From Nocardioides sp. JQ2195 (GTDB taxonomy: Bacteria > Actinomycetota > Actinomycetes > Propionibacteriales > Nocardioidaceae), in NCBI RefSeq assembly GCF_012272695.1, contig NZ_CP050902.1, positions 3,534,001 to 3,598,000 of the forward strand: a stretch of DNA of 64,000 nt, read 5' to 3'. A program made the position numbers and the translations under genes. A model generated the notes under the pieces. That model was not told where the DNA came from. It was given only the letters and a program-made list of their open reading frames with translations, and made no database searches. Shown here piece by piece: positions 53,130 through 62,046 of the stretch (the first letter of the stretch is position 1; every line of letters starts with the position of its first letter).

Positions 53130-53168
53130 ACGGCGTGTGTTGCAGCGTCTCCGCTGAACACACGCCGT
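53130..53168 (-). terminator. Hairpin after tRNA-Tyr
   Basis: ACGGCGTGTGTT (53130-53141) and AACACACGCCGT (53157-53168) are perfect 12-bp arms with an inner GCAGCG/CGCTG stem, 14 bases beyond the tRNA 3' end. Confidence 0.7.
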
Positions 53169-53181
53169 GCCGGTCCTGCTG

Positions 53182-53262
53182 TGGCAGATGAAGGATTCGA
53201 ACCTTCGAAGCTTTCGCGACGGATTTACAGTCCGCTCCCATTGGCCGCTCGGGCAATCTGCC
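53182..53262 (-). tRNA. tRNA-Tyr (GTA)
   Basis: The 81-nt minus-strand class II tRNA has acceptor GGCAGAT/ATCTGCC, anticodon arm GCGGACTGTAAATCCGT (anticodon GTA), and an extended variable arm. CCA is not encoded. Confidence 0.94.
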
Positions 53263-53373
53263 ATGCTGTCCCGGACTTGGCCCGGGCGACAGCAGACGAA
53301 AGAATAGCGCAGCCCCAGCCCAGACGAAAAACGCCACCGGCCACCGAGGCCGTGGGCAAGCAGAGGAGAAGTC

Positions 53374-53865
53374 ATGGCCGACTCGTCGTTCGACATCGTC
53401 AGCAAGATCGACCGCCAGGAGGTCGACAACGCCCTCGGGCAGACCGCCCGGGAGGTCGCCACCCGCTTCGACTTCAAGGGCACCGGTGCCACCATCGAGT
53501 GGCAGGGCGACGAGGCGATCGAGATCACCGCCTCCGCCGACGACCGCGCCAGTGCCGTGCTCGACGTCTTCCAGGGCAAGCTCGTCAAGCGGAACCAGTC
53601 GCTGAAGATCCTCGACACCGGCGAGGTCCGCCAGTCGGGCCAGGTCTCGAAGATCTCGATCACCCTCAAGGAGGGCATCTCCTCGGAGAACGCCAAGAAG
53701 ATCTCCAAGCTGATCCGCGACGAGGGCCCCAAGGGCGTGAAGGCGCAGATCCAGGGCGACGAGCTCCGGGTGTCGTCGAAGAAGCGTGACGACCTGCAGG
53801 CGGTGCAGCAGCTGGTGAAGTCGCAGGACTACGACTTCGCGGTGCAGTTCACCAACTACCGCTGA
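53374..53865 (+). CDS. YajQ family nucleotide-binding protein
   Basis: The 163-residue protein begins [20 protein letters not shown] and is full length for YajQ ([40 protein letters not shown]). YajQ proteins bind RNA or cyclic di-GMP in some bacteria. A GAGGAGAAG site precedes the ATG. Confidence 0.94.
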   Translation: MADSSFDIVSKIDRQEVDNALGQTAREVATRFDFKGTGATIEWQGDEAIEITASADDRASAVLDVFQGKLVKRNQSLKILDTGEVRQSGQVSKISITLKEGISSENAKKISKLIRDEGPKGVKAQIQGDELRVSSKKRDDLQAVQQLVKSQDYDFAVQFTNYR

Positions 53866-53958
53866 GACGTCGCGTCCGGCGCAGAGGCGCACGCCGAGAT
53901 CTTCGTGAGTGCGAGGATCTGGCCGTCGGCTGACCAGGAACCCACGAGGAGCACCACG

Positions 53959-54423
53959 ATGCGACCCCCCTCTGCCTCCGTCGAGATCGACGCCCCGCTC
54001 GACGCGGTCTGGGCGACCATGCTCGACACCGCGTCGTACGCCGAGTGGAACCCGTTCGTCGTACGAGCCGAGTGCACCGAGCCCCGCGTCGGCGAGCCGA
54101 TCGTGCTGCACGTGCGCTGGGCCGACGGCAAGGGCACCCGCTCCCCCGAACGCATCAGCGTGGTCGAGCCGCCCGCGACCGACGCGGACGGAGTGGCGCG
54201 CGCAACGCTCGCCTACGTCTTCGAGGGCTGGCCCGCCAGGCTCGGCCTGATCAGGGGCACTCGCTTCCAGCGACTCACCCAGCGACCCGACGGCCCCACG
54301 ACGTACGACACGGTCGAGGAGTTCTCCGGACCGATGGCGAAGTACGCCGGCCCGGGCCGCGTCGCCGACGGGTTCCGGCGTCACGCCGAGGCGCTCAAGC
54401 GGCGCTCGGAGTCACTCTCCTGA
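53959..54423 (+). CDS. SRPBCC domain protein
   Basis: The 154-residue protein has the START-like pattern (VEIDAPLDAVWATMLDTASY, AEWNPFVV) and a C-terminal helix. Such proteins bind hydrophobic ligands; the role is unknown. ATG 53959 is preceded by GAGGAG; the longer frame to 53905 lacks a ribosome site. Confidence 0.82.
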   Translation: MRPPSASVEIDAPLDAVWATMLDTASYAEWNPFVVRAECTEPRVGEPIVLHVRWADGKGTRSPERISVVEPPATDADGVARATLAYVFEGWPARLGLIRGTRFQRLTQRPDGPTTYDTVEEFSGPMAKYAGPGRVADGFRRHAEALKRRSESLS

Positions 54424-54566
54424 CTCGGGCCTGACGTGGGGCGATCCGCCTCGACGCACGCGGCCGGGTCGGCCCGTGCGCCCACTCAGGGAGACGTCGA
54501 GTCGGCCGCTTGTCCGGCGACTAAGGTGGAGCGTGGGAGCAGTCCCATCGGACCGCACGAGATTTA

Positions 54567-54580
54567 TGGAACGTGTTCCA
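54567..54580. promoter_or_regulatory. KstR-type palindrome upstream of korAB
   Basis: TGGAACGTGTTCCA matches the mycobacterial KstR consensus TNNAACNNGTTNNA at all defined positions. It is 63 bases before the korA start, next to a CATACT -10-like element. The 220-base gap upstream of korA otherwise holds no gene. Confidence 0.6.
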
Positions 54581-54643
54581 GTTTTGCCATACTCTGGGTA
54601 TGCCAGTCCGATCACGACACACAGCAGGAAGTAGGTAGGTGGG

Positions 54644-56584
54644 GTGACCAAGCAGGTCCAGCAGCTCGACCGCGTCATCATCCGGTTCGCCGGGGACTCC
54701 GGCGACGGGATGCAGCTCACCGGTGACAGGTTCACCCAGGAGTCCGCGGCGTTCGGCAACGACCTGATGACGCTGCCGAACTTCCCGGCGGAGATCCGCG
54801 CACCCCAGGGCACCATCCCGGGGGTCTCGTCGTTCCAGGTGCACTTCGCCGACCACGACATCCTCACCGCTGGCGACTCCCCCGACGTGCTGGTCGCGAT
54901 GAACCCGGCCGCGTTGAAGGCGAACCTCGGTGACCTGGCCAAGGGCGCGGCGATCATCGTGGACACCCACGACTTCACCAAGCGCAACCTGGCCAAGGCC
55001 GGGTACGCGGAGAACCCGCTCGAGGACGACTCCGCCGACTCCCCCCTCGCCGACTTCGACGTGCACCAGGTCGACCTGACCGGGATGACGGTCGAGGCGG
55101 TCAAGGACTTCGGGTTGTCCCGCAAGGACGCCGCCCGGGCGAAGAACATGTTCGCCCTCGGCCTGCTGTCGTGGATGTACGGCCGCCCCACCGAGAACAC
55201 GATCGAGTTCCTGTCCCGCAAGTTCGCCAAGGTCCCCGACATCAGGGACGCCAACATCACCGCGTTCAAGATGGGCTGGAACTTCGGCGAGACCACCGAG
55301 TCGTTCATCGTCCAGTACGAGGTGAAGCCGGCCGCGATGGCGCCGGGCACCTACCGCAACATCACCGGAAACCTGGCCCTGTCCTACGGCCTGGTCGCCG
55401 CCGGGGTGCAGTCCGGGCTGCCGGTCTTCCTCGGCTCCTACCCGATCACCCCGGCCTCCGACATCCTCCACGAGCTCTCCAAGCACAAGGGCTTCGGCGT
55501 CACCACCTTCCAGGCCGAGGACGAGATCGCCGGCGTCGGCTCCGCCATCGGCGCCTCCTTCGCCGGACACCTCGGGGTGACCACCACCTCCGGGCCCGGC
55601 GTCGCGTTGAAGGGCGAGGCGATCGGCCTGGCCGTGATGACCGAGCTGCCCCTGCTGGTGGTCAACGTCCAGCGCGGCGGCCCCTCGACCGGTCTGCCCA
55701 CCAAGACCGAGCAGTCCGACCTGCTCCAGGCCATGTTCGGACGCAACGGCGAGGCCCCGGTGCCGATCGTGGCCCCGCAGTCGCCCGGTGACTGCTTCGC
55801 CGCGGCGGTCGAGGCCGCCCGGATCGCGGTCACCTACCGCACCCCGGTGATGCTGCTCTCCGACGGCTACCTCGCCAACGGGTCCGAGCCGTGGTCGATC
55901 CCCGAGATCGACGACCTGCCGGTCATCGATCCGAGGTTCGCCACCGCCGACGACCTCGTCGAGGGCCCCGATGGCAAACAGGAGTTCGCACCCTATTCCC
56001 GCGACGAGACCACCCTGGCCCGTCCATGGGCGATCCCGGGGACCCCCGGTCTCGAGCACCGCATCGGCGGGCTCGAGAAGGGCGACGGGCACGGCAACAT
56101 CTCCTACGACCCCGCCAACCACGACCTCATGGTCCGCACCCGCCAGGCCAAGATCGACCGGATCGCCGAGTCCCTGCCCCCGCTGCAGGTCGACGACCCC
56201 TCGGGCGCCGCGAAGGTGCTGGTGCTGGGCTGGGGCTCGACCTACGGCCCCATCGGCGCCGGCGTACGCCGCGTGCGCAAGGCCGGCCACAACGTCGCCC
56301 AGGTGCACCTGCGCCACCTCAACCCGTTCCCCAAGGACCTCGGCGACATCCTCGCCCGCTACGACAAGGTGCTGGTCCCGGAGATGAACCTCGGCCAGCT
56401 CTCCATGCTGCTGCGCGCGAAGTACCTCGTCGACGCGATCGGCTACAACCAGGTCCGCGGCCTCCCGCTCAAGTCGGCCGAGCTGGCCGGCGTGATCGCC
56501 GACCTCATCGGCCAGGCGGAAGGCATCGAAGTGAATCTGCAGAGCGACTCGTCCGCAGGCTCTGCGCAGGAGGCAGTCAAGTGA
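54644..56584 (+). CDS. korA: 2-oxoglutarate:ferredoxin oxidoreductase, alpha subunit
   Basis: The 646-residue subunit has an N-terminal gamma domain (IIRFAGDSGDGMQLTGDRF) fused to the alpha domain (GSYPITPASDILHEL, TTFQAEDEIAGVGSAIGASF, TSGPGVALKGEAIGLAV). This is the layout of mycobacterial KorA. It decarboxylates 2-oxoglutarate with ferredoxin reduction. GTG 54644. KorB follows with a GTGA overlap. Confidence 0.94.
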   Translation: MTKQVQQLDRVIIRFAGDSGDGMQLTGDRFTQESAAFGNDLMTLPNFPAEIRAPQGTIPGVSSFQVHFADHDILTAGDSPDVLVAMNPAALKANLGDLAKGAAIIVDTHDFTKRNLAKAGYAENPLEDDSADSPLADFDVHQVDLTGMTVEAVKDFGLSRKDAARAKNMFALGLLSWMYGRPTENTIEFLSRKFAKVPDIRDANITAFKMGWNFGETTESFIVQYEVKPAAMAPGTYRNITGNLALSYGLVAAGVQSGLPVFLGSYPITPASDILHELSKHKGFGVTTFQAEDEIAGVGSAIGASFAGHLGVTTTSGPGVALKGEAIGLAVMTELPLLVVNVQRGGPSTGLPTKTEQSDLLQAMFGRNGEAPVPIVAPQSPGDCFAAAVEAARIAVTYRTPVMLLSDGYLANGSEPWSIPEIDDLPVIDPRFATADDLVEGPDGKQEFAPYSRDETTLARPWAIPGTPGLEHRIGGLEKGDGHGNISYDPANHDLMVRTRQAKIDRIAESLPPLQVDDPSGAAKVLVLGWGSTYGPIGAGVRRVRKAGHNVAQVHLRHLNPFPKDLGDILARYDKVLVPEMNLGQLSMLLRAKYLVDAIGYNQVRGLPLKSAELAGVIADLIGQAEGIEVNLQSDSSAGSAQEAVK

Positions 56585-57690
56585 GCACCACCGAAGAACT
56601 CCCGTTCCCCGCCCTGCCCAGTGGCGTGAGTGGGGTCCCCACTCTCGGCGAGGGAGAGAAGCAGACCGGCAAGGACTTCACCTCCAACCAGGAAGTGCGC
56701 TGGTGCCCCGGCTGCGGTGACTACGCCGTCCTCAAGGCCGTGCAGAACTTCCTGCCCGAGCTCGGCCTGCGTCGCGAGAACGTCGTGTTCATCTCCGGCA
56801 TCGGGTGCTCGTCGCGGTTCCCCTACTACCTCGACACCTACGGCATGCACTCGATCCACGGCCGCGCCCCGTCGATCGCCACCGGCCTGGCCACCGCCCG
56901 CGAGGACCTGTCGGTCTTCGTGGTGACCGGTGACGGTGACGCCCTCTCCATCGGCGGCAACCACCTGATCCACGCGCTGCGCCGCAACGTCAACATGACC
57001 ATCCTGCTCTTCAACAACCGCATCTACGGGCTCACCAAGGGCCAGTACTCCCCCACCTCCGAGGCCGGCAAGGTCACCAAGTCCACCCCGATGGGCTCGC
57101 TCGACCACCCGTTCAACCCCGTCTCCCTCGCGTTGGGGGCCGAGGGCTCCTTCGTGGCCCGCACCATCGACTCCGACCGCTCGCACCTCACCTCGGTGCT
57201 CTCCGCCGCAGCCGCCCACCGCGGCACCTCGTTCGTGGAGATCTACCAGAACTGCCCGATCTTCAACGACGGCGCGTTCGACGCGATCAAGAACCCCGAC
57301 ACCAAGGCTGATGCGATCATCCCTCTGGTGCACGGTGAACCGATCACCTTCGGCGCCCGGGACGAGACCACCGGACTCGGTGACAAGGGCCTCGTGCGCG
57401 CCGCAGGTGGCGGCGTCGAGGTGGTCCAGGTCGCAGACGCCGGCGTCGAGGCACTCCTCGTGCACGACGCCCACAACCCTGACCCGTCGACCGCCTTCGC
57501 GATCTCACGGCTGACCGACTCCGGCTACCTCAACCAGTCACCCATCGGCATCTTCCGCCAGGTCGAGCGTCCGTCGTACGACGACCAGGCCAGGGCCCAG
57601 ATCCGCACCGCCTCGGAGGCAGCCACCGCGCCCGCGTCCGAGCGACTGGCCAGCCTGATCAGCGGCGGCGACACCTGGACCGTCGTCTAG
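56581..57690 (+). CDS. korB: 2-oxoglutarate:ferredoxin oxidoreductase, beta subunit
   Basis: The 369-residue subunit binds thiamine diphosphate (VVTGDGDALSIGGNHLIHAL ... LLFNNRIYGLTKGQYSPTS) and one Fe-S cluster (WCPGCGDYAVL, GIGCSSRFP, YQNCPIFND). Together with KorA it makes succinyl-CoA from 2-oxoglutarate. Some homologues use other 2-oxoacids. Confidence 0.94.
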   Translation: MSTTEELPFPALPSGVSGVPTLGEGEKQTGKDFTSNQEVRWCPGCGDYAVLKAVQNFLPELGLRRENVVFISGIGCSSRFPYYLDTYGMHSIHGRAPSIATGLATAREDLSVFVVTGDGDALSIGGNHLIHALRRNVNMTILLFNNRIYGLTKGQYSPTSEAGKVTKSTPMGSLDHPFNPVSLALGAEGSFVARTIDSDRSHLTSVLSAAAAHRGTSFVEIYQNCPIFNDGAFDAIKNPDTKADAIIPLVHGEPITFGARDETTGLGDKGLVRAAGGGVEVVQVADAGVEALLVHDAHNPDPSTAFAISRLTDSGYLNQSPIGIFRQVERPSYDDQARAQIRTASEAATAPASERLASLISGGDTWTVV

Positions 57691-57726
57691 AGGCCCCGCA
57701 CGCGAAGGCGGCACGAGCTCGCAGCA

Positions 57727-57783
57727 ACGCCGAGCCGGCACGGGTCGGCGCGATCACGCGTCAACCCGTGCCGACCGGGCGCT
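57727..57783. repeat. Intergenic palindromic repeat, relative of 32194-32309
   Basis: CGCCGAGCCGGCACGGGT is followed 20 bases later by its inverted partner (CCCGTGCCGACCGGGCG). The unit matches the repeat at 32194-32309 with few changes. It lies between convergent korB and the next gene and may terminate both. Confidence 0.7.
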
Positions 57784-57788
57784 CCTGA

Positions 57789-58634
57789 TCAGCTGTAGCG
57801 CCTGTAGACGCCCCAGCTGCCCGACTTGAACGTGGCGAACGTGATGTTGTTCTTGGGGATCACCAGGCGGTAGTGCCACTTGCCCGTGGCCGGGGCCACG
57901 AGGCGAATCCTGAACTCACCTCGGCGGTTGGTCCGCGGCTTGGCCCAGGTCCGGTAGGTCCCGTGCTCGCGGTGCGAGCGCTGCACGAGGACGCGCTTGC
58001 GCTCCCAGCCCGGAGCGATGTCGCCGCTCATGTGGACCCGGCCGTCCCGCGCACGCACCTTCAGGTGGGGGTGCCGAGTGCCCTTGACCTTCTTGCTGGC
58101 GGAGGAGGGCTTCACGGTGGTGGTGCCGGCGTAGTAGAGGGCGTAGACCGCGTTGCCCTTCGACTTCGTCCGGAAGGTGAACCTGCCGTAGCTGTTGGGG
58201 CCCTTGGTGTCCACCACCTTGAACTCGCTGGCACCCGCCTTCTTCTTCAGCAGGAGGACCTTGTCGCCGTCCGCATTGATGTTGCACCAGGTGTTGGCTG
58301 CACAACCGCCCGTGGTCGTCGATGGGTAGGCCTGCACCGAGCCCTTGATCTTGATCGGCTCGTTGTACTTGTACTGCGACTTCGACGACGCCCGGACCCG
58401 GCTCGGGATGGTCGGAGCGGCGGCGCGCTGTGCCCGATCGTGCCCGAGGTCGACGTCGAGGTCAGCACGGGTGAACTGTCCGTCCTCGGGCATGGCCGGT
58501 GCCTGCGCCGTGACGTCGTCGCCACGGTCGGAACCGTCCGTCGCCGAGGCCGGGACCACGGTGGTGGCCATCAACGGTGCGGTGGCCACCAATGCGGCTC
58601 CGAGAGCCGCTGACAGCAGTCGCTTCAGGTGCAT
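57789..58634 (-). CDS. Secreted protein of unknown function
   Basis: The 281-residue protein has a Sec signal peptide (MHLKRLLSAALGAALVATAP, cleavage after ATTVVPASA). The basic exported region is rich in Lys, Arg, Tyr and Ser, with possible Ig-like beta repeats (APTIPSRVRASSKSQYKYN; LKVRARDGRVHMSGD; YRLVIPKNNITFATFK). Two Cys in GGCAANTWCN may form a disulfide. I do not recognise the family. Confidence 0.75.
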   Translation of the reverse strand: MHLKRLLSAALGAALVATAPLMATTVVPASATDGSDRGDDVTAQAPAMPEDGQFTRADLDVDLGHDRAQRAAAPTIPSRVRASSKSQYKYNEPIKIKGSVQAYPSTTTGGCAANTWCNINADGDKVLLLKKKAGASEFKVVDTKGPNSYGRFTFRTKSKGNAVYALYYAGTTTVKPSSASKKVKGTRHPHLKVRARDGRVHMSGDIAPGWERKRVLVQRSHREHGTYRTWAKPRTNRRGEFRIRLVAPATGKWHYRLVIPKNNITFATFKSGSWGVYRRYS

Positions 58635-58739
58635 GAGTGGGTCCCCCCCAGGAGAGAATCAGTTCCGACAGGTGTCCTGCTACCCCGGTGGCTCGGCCCG
58701 GAAACGTCGTGGGCGACCGTGCGCCCTATTGTGTGATGC

Positions 58740-59663
58740 ATGACCGGCGGCCCCATGACGCAGTCGCGGCTCGGCTTCCTGCTGGGCGTCGCGGCGTACA
58801 CGCTGTGGGGCGCGTTTCCGCTCTACTGGCCGTTGCTCGAGCCGGCGGGTGCGATCGAGATCCTCGCCCACCGGGTGCTGTGGTCCCTGGTCACGGTCGC
58901 CCTCCTCGTGGTCGTGACGCGGCGGGTGCCGGCCCTGCGCGCCATCATCGGCACCCCCCGCGTACGCCGCCTGCTCACCGTAGGCGCCGTGGTGATCGCG
59001 GTGAACTGGGCGACCTACATCTGGGGAGTCAACAACGGCCACGTGGTCGAGGCCGCGCTGGGCTACTTCATCAACCCCCTGGTGACCGTCCTGATGGGCG
59101 TCCTGATCCTGCGCGAGAGGCTGCGCCCTCTGCAGTGGGTCGCCACGGGCATCGCGGCGTGCGCCGTCCTGGTGCTGGCGATCAACTACGGTCGGCCGCC
59201 CTGGGTCGCCCTGGTCCTGGCCTTCTCCTTCGGCACCTACGGCCTGGCCAAGAAGCAGGCCAACACCGGGGCCGTGGAGAGCCTCGCCTTCGAGACGATC
59301 GTGCTCGCCCCGGTGGCTGCCGCATACGTCGCCTACCTCGTGGCCACCGGCAGCTCGACCTTCGGCAACGAGGGCATCACCCATGCCCTGCTGGTCACCA
59401 CGACCGGCCTGGTCACTGCCGTCCCCCTGATCTGCTTCGGAGCGGCCGCGATCCGACTGCCGATGGTCACCCTCGGACTCCTCCAGTACCTCGCTCCGAT
59501 CTTCCAGTTCGCACTCGGAGTGCTGTTGTTCCACGAGGACATGCCGCTGGGCCGCTGGATCGGATTCGTCCTGGTCTGGATCGCCCTGACGATCTTCACC
59601 GTCGAGGCGATCAACCACCGTCGCAGACAGCTGCGGCTCACCGCCGAGGCCAGCGCCCTCTGA
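58740..59663 (+). CDS. rarD: RarD family EamA transporter
   Basis: The 307-residue protein has ten hydrophobic segments and RarD motifs (LGVAAYTLWGAFPLYWPLL, AVNWATYIWGVNNGHVVEAA, LGYFINPLVTVLMGVL). Members are proposed permeases of small metabolites. A TATTGT -10 element 7 bases before ATG supports a leaderless mRNA. Confidence 0.9.
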   Translation: MTGGPMTQSRLGFLLGVAAYTLWGAFPLYWPLLEPAGAIEILAHRVLWSLVTVALLVVVTRRVPALRAIIGTPRVRRLLTVGAVVIAVNWATYIWGVNNGHVVEAALGYFINPLVTVLMGVLILRERLRPLQWVATGIAACAVLVLAINYGRPPWVALVLAFSFGTYGLAKKQANTGAVESLAFETIVLAPVAAAYVAYLVATGSSTFGNEGITHALLVTTTGLVTAVPLICFGAAAIRLPMVTLGLLQYLAPIFQFALGVLLFHEDMPLGRWIGFVLVWIALTIFTVEAINHRRRQLRLTAEASAL

Positions 59664-60169
59664 GGCCTGCTCGACCGCTGAATTCACGGGACACCTGAAT
59701 TCAAGAAGCGCACCCGGCTGAATTCGAGACGGTTTCGCAATTGCCGGCGACCAGACATCTCCGTTGAATTCTTGACCGAAAGGGGTCAGGTCATCTCGGG
59801 ATCAGAGTGCTCGCGCCTCTTCCGCCACCGAGTTGAGAATTGATTCCTCTCCACGAGCGACCATGCCGATCGACGAAGAAAGCGGAATTCGTGGGCCCTT
59901 CACCTGGCCCAAGCGATAGCTCCACACCGACACCAGCGACGGCAGGGGGGCCGCCGTTCCTCGTGATCGCGCGATCTCCAGGGGACCGGCGCCGTAGGAC
60001 TCGCGAATCCTGAACAACCCCGGCCCGAGGCCCGACGCCTGGCACCGCATGTGGCCGCCGTACAGCTCAAGGGGTTCGACCGGAACCGCCGCGAGCGCTC
60101 AGGAAACGTCGACGGGAGCCACGAGTCTCGGGGCGACTCTGAGCCGGGCTGCGTGACTATCCTGCAGGA
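59664..60169. other. Intergenic region without a confident gene; relatively AT-rich
   Basis: This 506-base region has lower GC than its neighbours. CTGAATTC occurs at 59678, 59695 and 59718, and TTGAATTC at 59764. A small hairpin TTGACC/GGTCA lies at about 59772-59787. An 82-codon reading frame (59802-60050, minus) has plausible composition (ending LNSVAEEARAL) but no recognisable family or ribosome site. The paaI -10 element (TATCCT, 60158-60163) is at the right edge. Confidence 0.5.
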
Positions 60170-60628
60170 GTGACTCCCGATGAGGTTGCCCAGCGATCCG
60201 CCGAGGCGATGTGGGCCGATGACCGAGCCAGCCAGTCACTGGGGATGTCGGTGAGCGAGGTCGGCCCGGGCCGTGCCACGGTGGTGATGACCGTGCGACC
60301 CGACATGGTCAACGGTCACGCCATCGGCCACGGCGGCTTCACGTTCACCCTCGCCGACACGGCGTTCGCCTTCGCCTGCAACTCCTACAACCGCTCCACC
60401 GTGGCGGCCACGGGACAGATCCGGTTCCTCCGGCCGACGCGTGCCGGCGACGTCCTGGTCGCCCGGGCCGTGGAACGGCACCGGGAGGGGCGCGACGGCA
60501 CCTACGACGTCGTCGTGCGCTGTGGTGACGACGTGGTCGCCGAGTTCGAGGGCCACAGCAAGGAGATCGGCGGCACCCTGTTCCACCGGGGCTCGGCCCG
60601 GGAGGACCCTGTGGAGGAGGAGACATGA
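60170..60628 (+). CDS. paaI: Hydroxyphenylacetyl-CoA thioesterase PaaI
   Basis: The 152-residue hot-dog thioesterase has NGHAIGHGGFTFTLADTAFA with catalytic residues and RFLRPTRAGDVLVARAV. It hydrolyses dead-end phenylacetyl-CoA intermediates. GTG 60170, likely leaderless. It overlaps paaK (ATGA). Confidence 0.9.
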   Translation: MTPDEVAQRSAEAMWADDRASQSLGMSVSEVGPGRATVVMTVRPDMVNGHAIGHGGFTFTLADTAFAFACNSYNRSTVAATGQIRFLRPTRAGDVLVARAVERHREGRDGTYDVVVRCGDDVVAEFEGHSKEIGGTLFHRGSAREDPVEEET

Positions 60629-61887
60629 GTGGCGACATCCCGACCATCGACCGAGCGGCCCTCGAGGAGCTGCAGCTCGAGCGCCTGCGCACGACCCTGC
60701 GCCAGGCGTGGGAGCACGTCCCCCACCACCGACGGGCGTTCGAGGCGGCCGGGGTGCGACCGGATGACCTGACCACGCTCGCCGACCTCGCCCGCTTCCC
60801 GTTCACCACGAAGGCCGACCTGCGGGACAACTATCCCTTCGGCATGTTCGCGGTGCCGCGCGACCAGGTGAACCGCGTGCACGCCTCCAGCGGCACCACC
60901 GGCAAGCCGACCGTCGTCGGCTACACCAGGGACGACATCGACGTGTGGTCCGAGCTGATGGCCCGATCGATCCGTCTCGCCGGCGGCCGGCCCGGCGACG
61001 TCGTGCAGGTCTCCTACGGCTACGGCCTCTTCACCGGTGGCCTCGGAGCCCACTACGGCGCCGAGCGACTGGGCTGCACCGTGGTTCCGGTCAGCGGGGG
61101 CATGACGTCACGACAGGTCCAGCTGATCACTGACTTCGAGCCGCGGATCATCATGGTCACCCCGTCCTACTTCCTCGCCATCCTCGACGAGATGGAAGCC
61201 CAGGGGGTCGACCCCCGACGCACAAGTCTCGAGATCGGCATTTTCGGCGCCGAGCCGTGGACCGACGAGATGCGCCGTGCCATCGAGGAGCGGGCCGGCA
61301 TCACCGCGGTCGACATCTATGGCCTCAGCGAGGTGATGGGCCCCGGCGTCAGCCAGGAGGCCGCGACCACCCAGGACGGCCTGCACGTCTGGGAGGACCA
61401 CTTCCTGCCGGAGGTCATCGACCCGGTCACCCATGAGGTGCTGCCGGACGGGAGCGAGGGCGAGCTGGTCTTCACCAGCCTGACCAAGCAGGCCATGCCG
61501 GTCATCCGCTATCGCACCCGGGACCTGACCACGTTGTTGCCCGGTACGGCGGCGCCGGCGTTCCGGCGGATGCGCAAGGTCACCGGTCGCACCGACGACA
61601 TGATGATCGTGCGCGGGGTGAACGTGTTCCCCACCCAGGTCGAGGAGCAGATCCTCGCCGTTCCCGGGTTGGCTCCGCACTACCTGTGCGTGCTCACCCG
61701 GCCCGGCAACCTCGACGAGCTCACCGTGCGGGTCGAGGCCGAGACGACCGTCGACCCTGCCCTCGGGGCGACCCTCGCCGAGCGGATCAAGCAGCGGATC
61801 GGGGTGAGCGCCCACGTCGAGGTCGTCGAGCGCCACGCGCTGGAGCGTTCCCTGGGCAAGGCCAAGCGGATCGACGACCGGCGCTGA
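60625..61887 (+). CDS. paaK: Phenylacetate-CoA ligase
   Basis: The 420-residue AMP-forming ligase has P-loop HASSGTTGKPTVVGYT, VDIYGLSEVMGPGVSQE, VIRYRTRDLT and GRTDDMMIVRGVNVFPTQVE. It activates phenylacetate for the Paa pathway; the paaABCDE epoxidase genes are not in this window. Confidence 0.93.
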   Translation: MSGDIPTIDRAALEELQLERLRTTLRQAWEHVPHHRRAFEAAGVRPDDLTTLADLARFPFTTKADLRDNYPFGMFAVPRDQVNRVHASSGTTGKPTVVGYTRDDIDVWSELMARSIRLAGGRPGDVVQVSYGYGLFTGGLGAHYGAERLGCTVVPVSGGMTSRQVQLITDFEPRIIMVTPSYFLAILDEMEAQGVDPRRTSLEIGIFGAEPWTDEMRRAIEERAGITAVDIYGLSEVMGPGVSQEAATTQDGLHVWEDHFLPEVIDPVTHEVLPDGSEGELVFTSLTKQAMPVIRYRTRDLTTLLPGTAAPAFRRMRKVTGRTDDMMIVRGVNVFPTQVEEQILAVPGLAPHYLCVLTRPGNLDELTVRVEAETTVDPALGATLAERIKQRIGVSAHVEVVERHALERSLGKAKRIDDRR

Positions 61888-61947
61888 GTCTCGGCTCACT
61901 CGGTCAGCCCGGGTTCCGTGTCCGGCATGCAGCGGGCGGCCCGACGA

Positions 61948-62015
61948 ACATGCAGTTGGACTCCGAGCCGCACGAAATGCCCCATTTTGTCCGCTTCTTG
62001 GCGCCAACTGCATGT
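61948..62015. repeat. Palindromic repeat between convergent paaK and polyprenyl synthase genes
   Basis: ACATGCAGTTGG (61948-61959) and CCAACTGCATGT (62004-62015) are perfect 12-bp inverted arms. They enclose an inner ACGAAATG/CATTTTGT pair with one wobble. It may act as a terminator or be a mobile palindrome. Confidence 0.7.
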
Positions 62016-62046
62016 CGGTCAGTACGCCGCAGCAACCGTTGCCCGA

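Noticed and set aside
59802..60050. 82-codon minus-strand gene candidate
   Set aside because: No ribosome-binding site, no recognised family and another overlapping frame of similar length; mentioned only within the intergenic entry.
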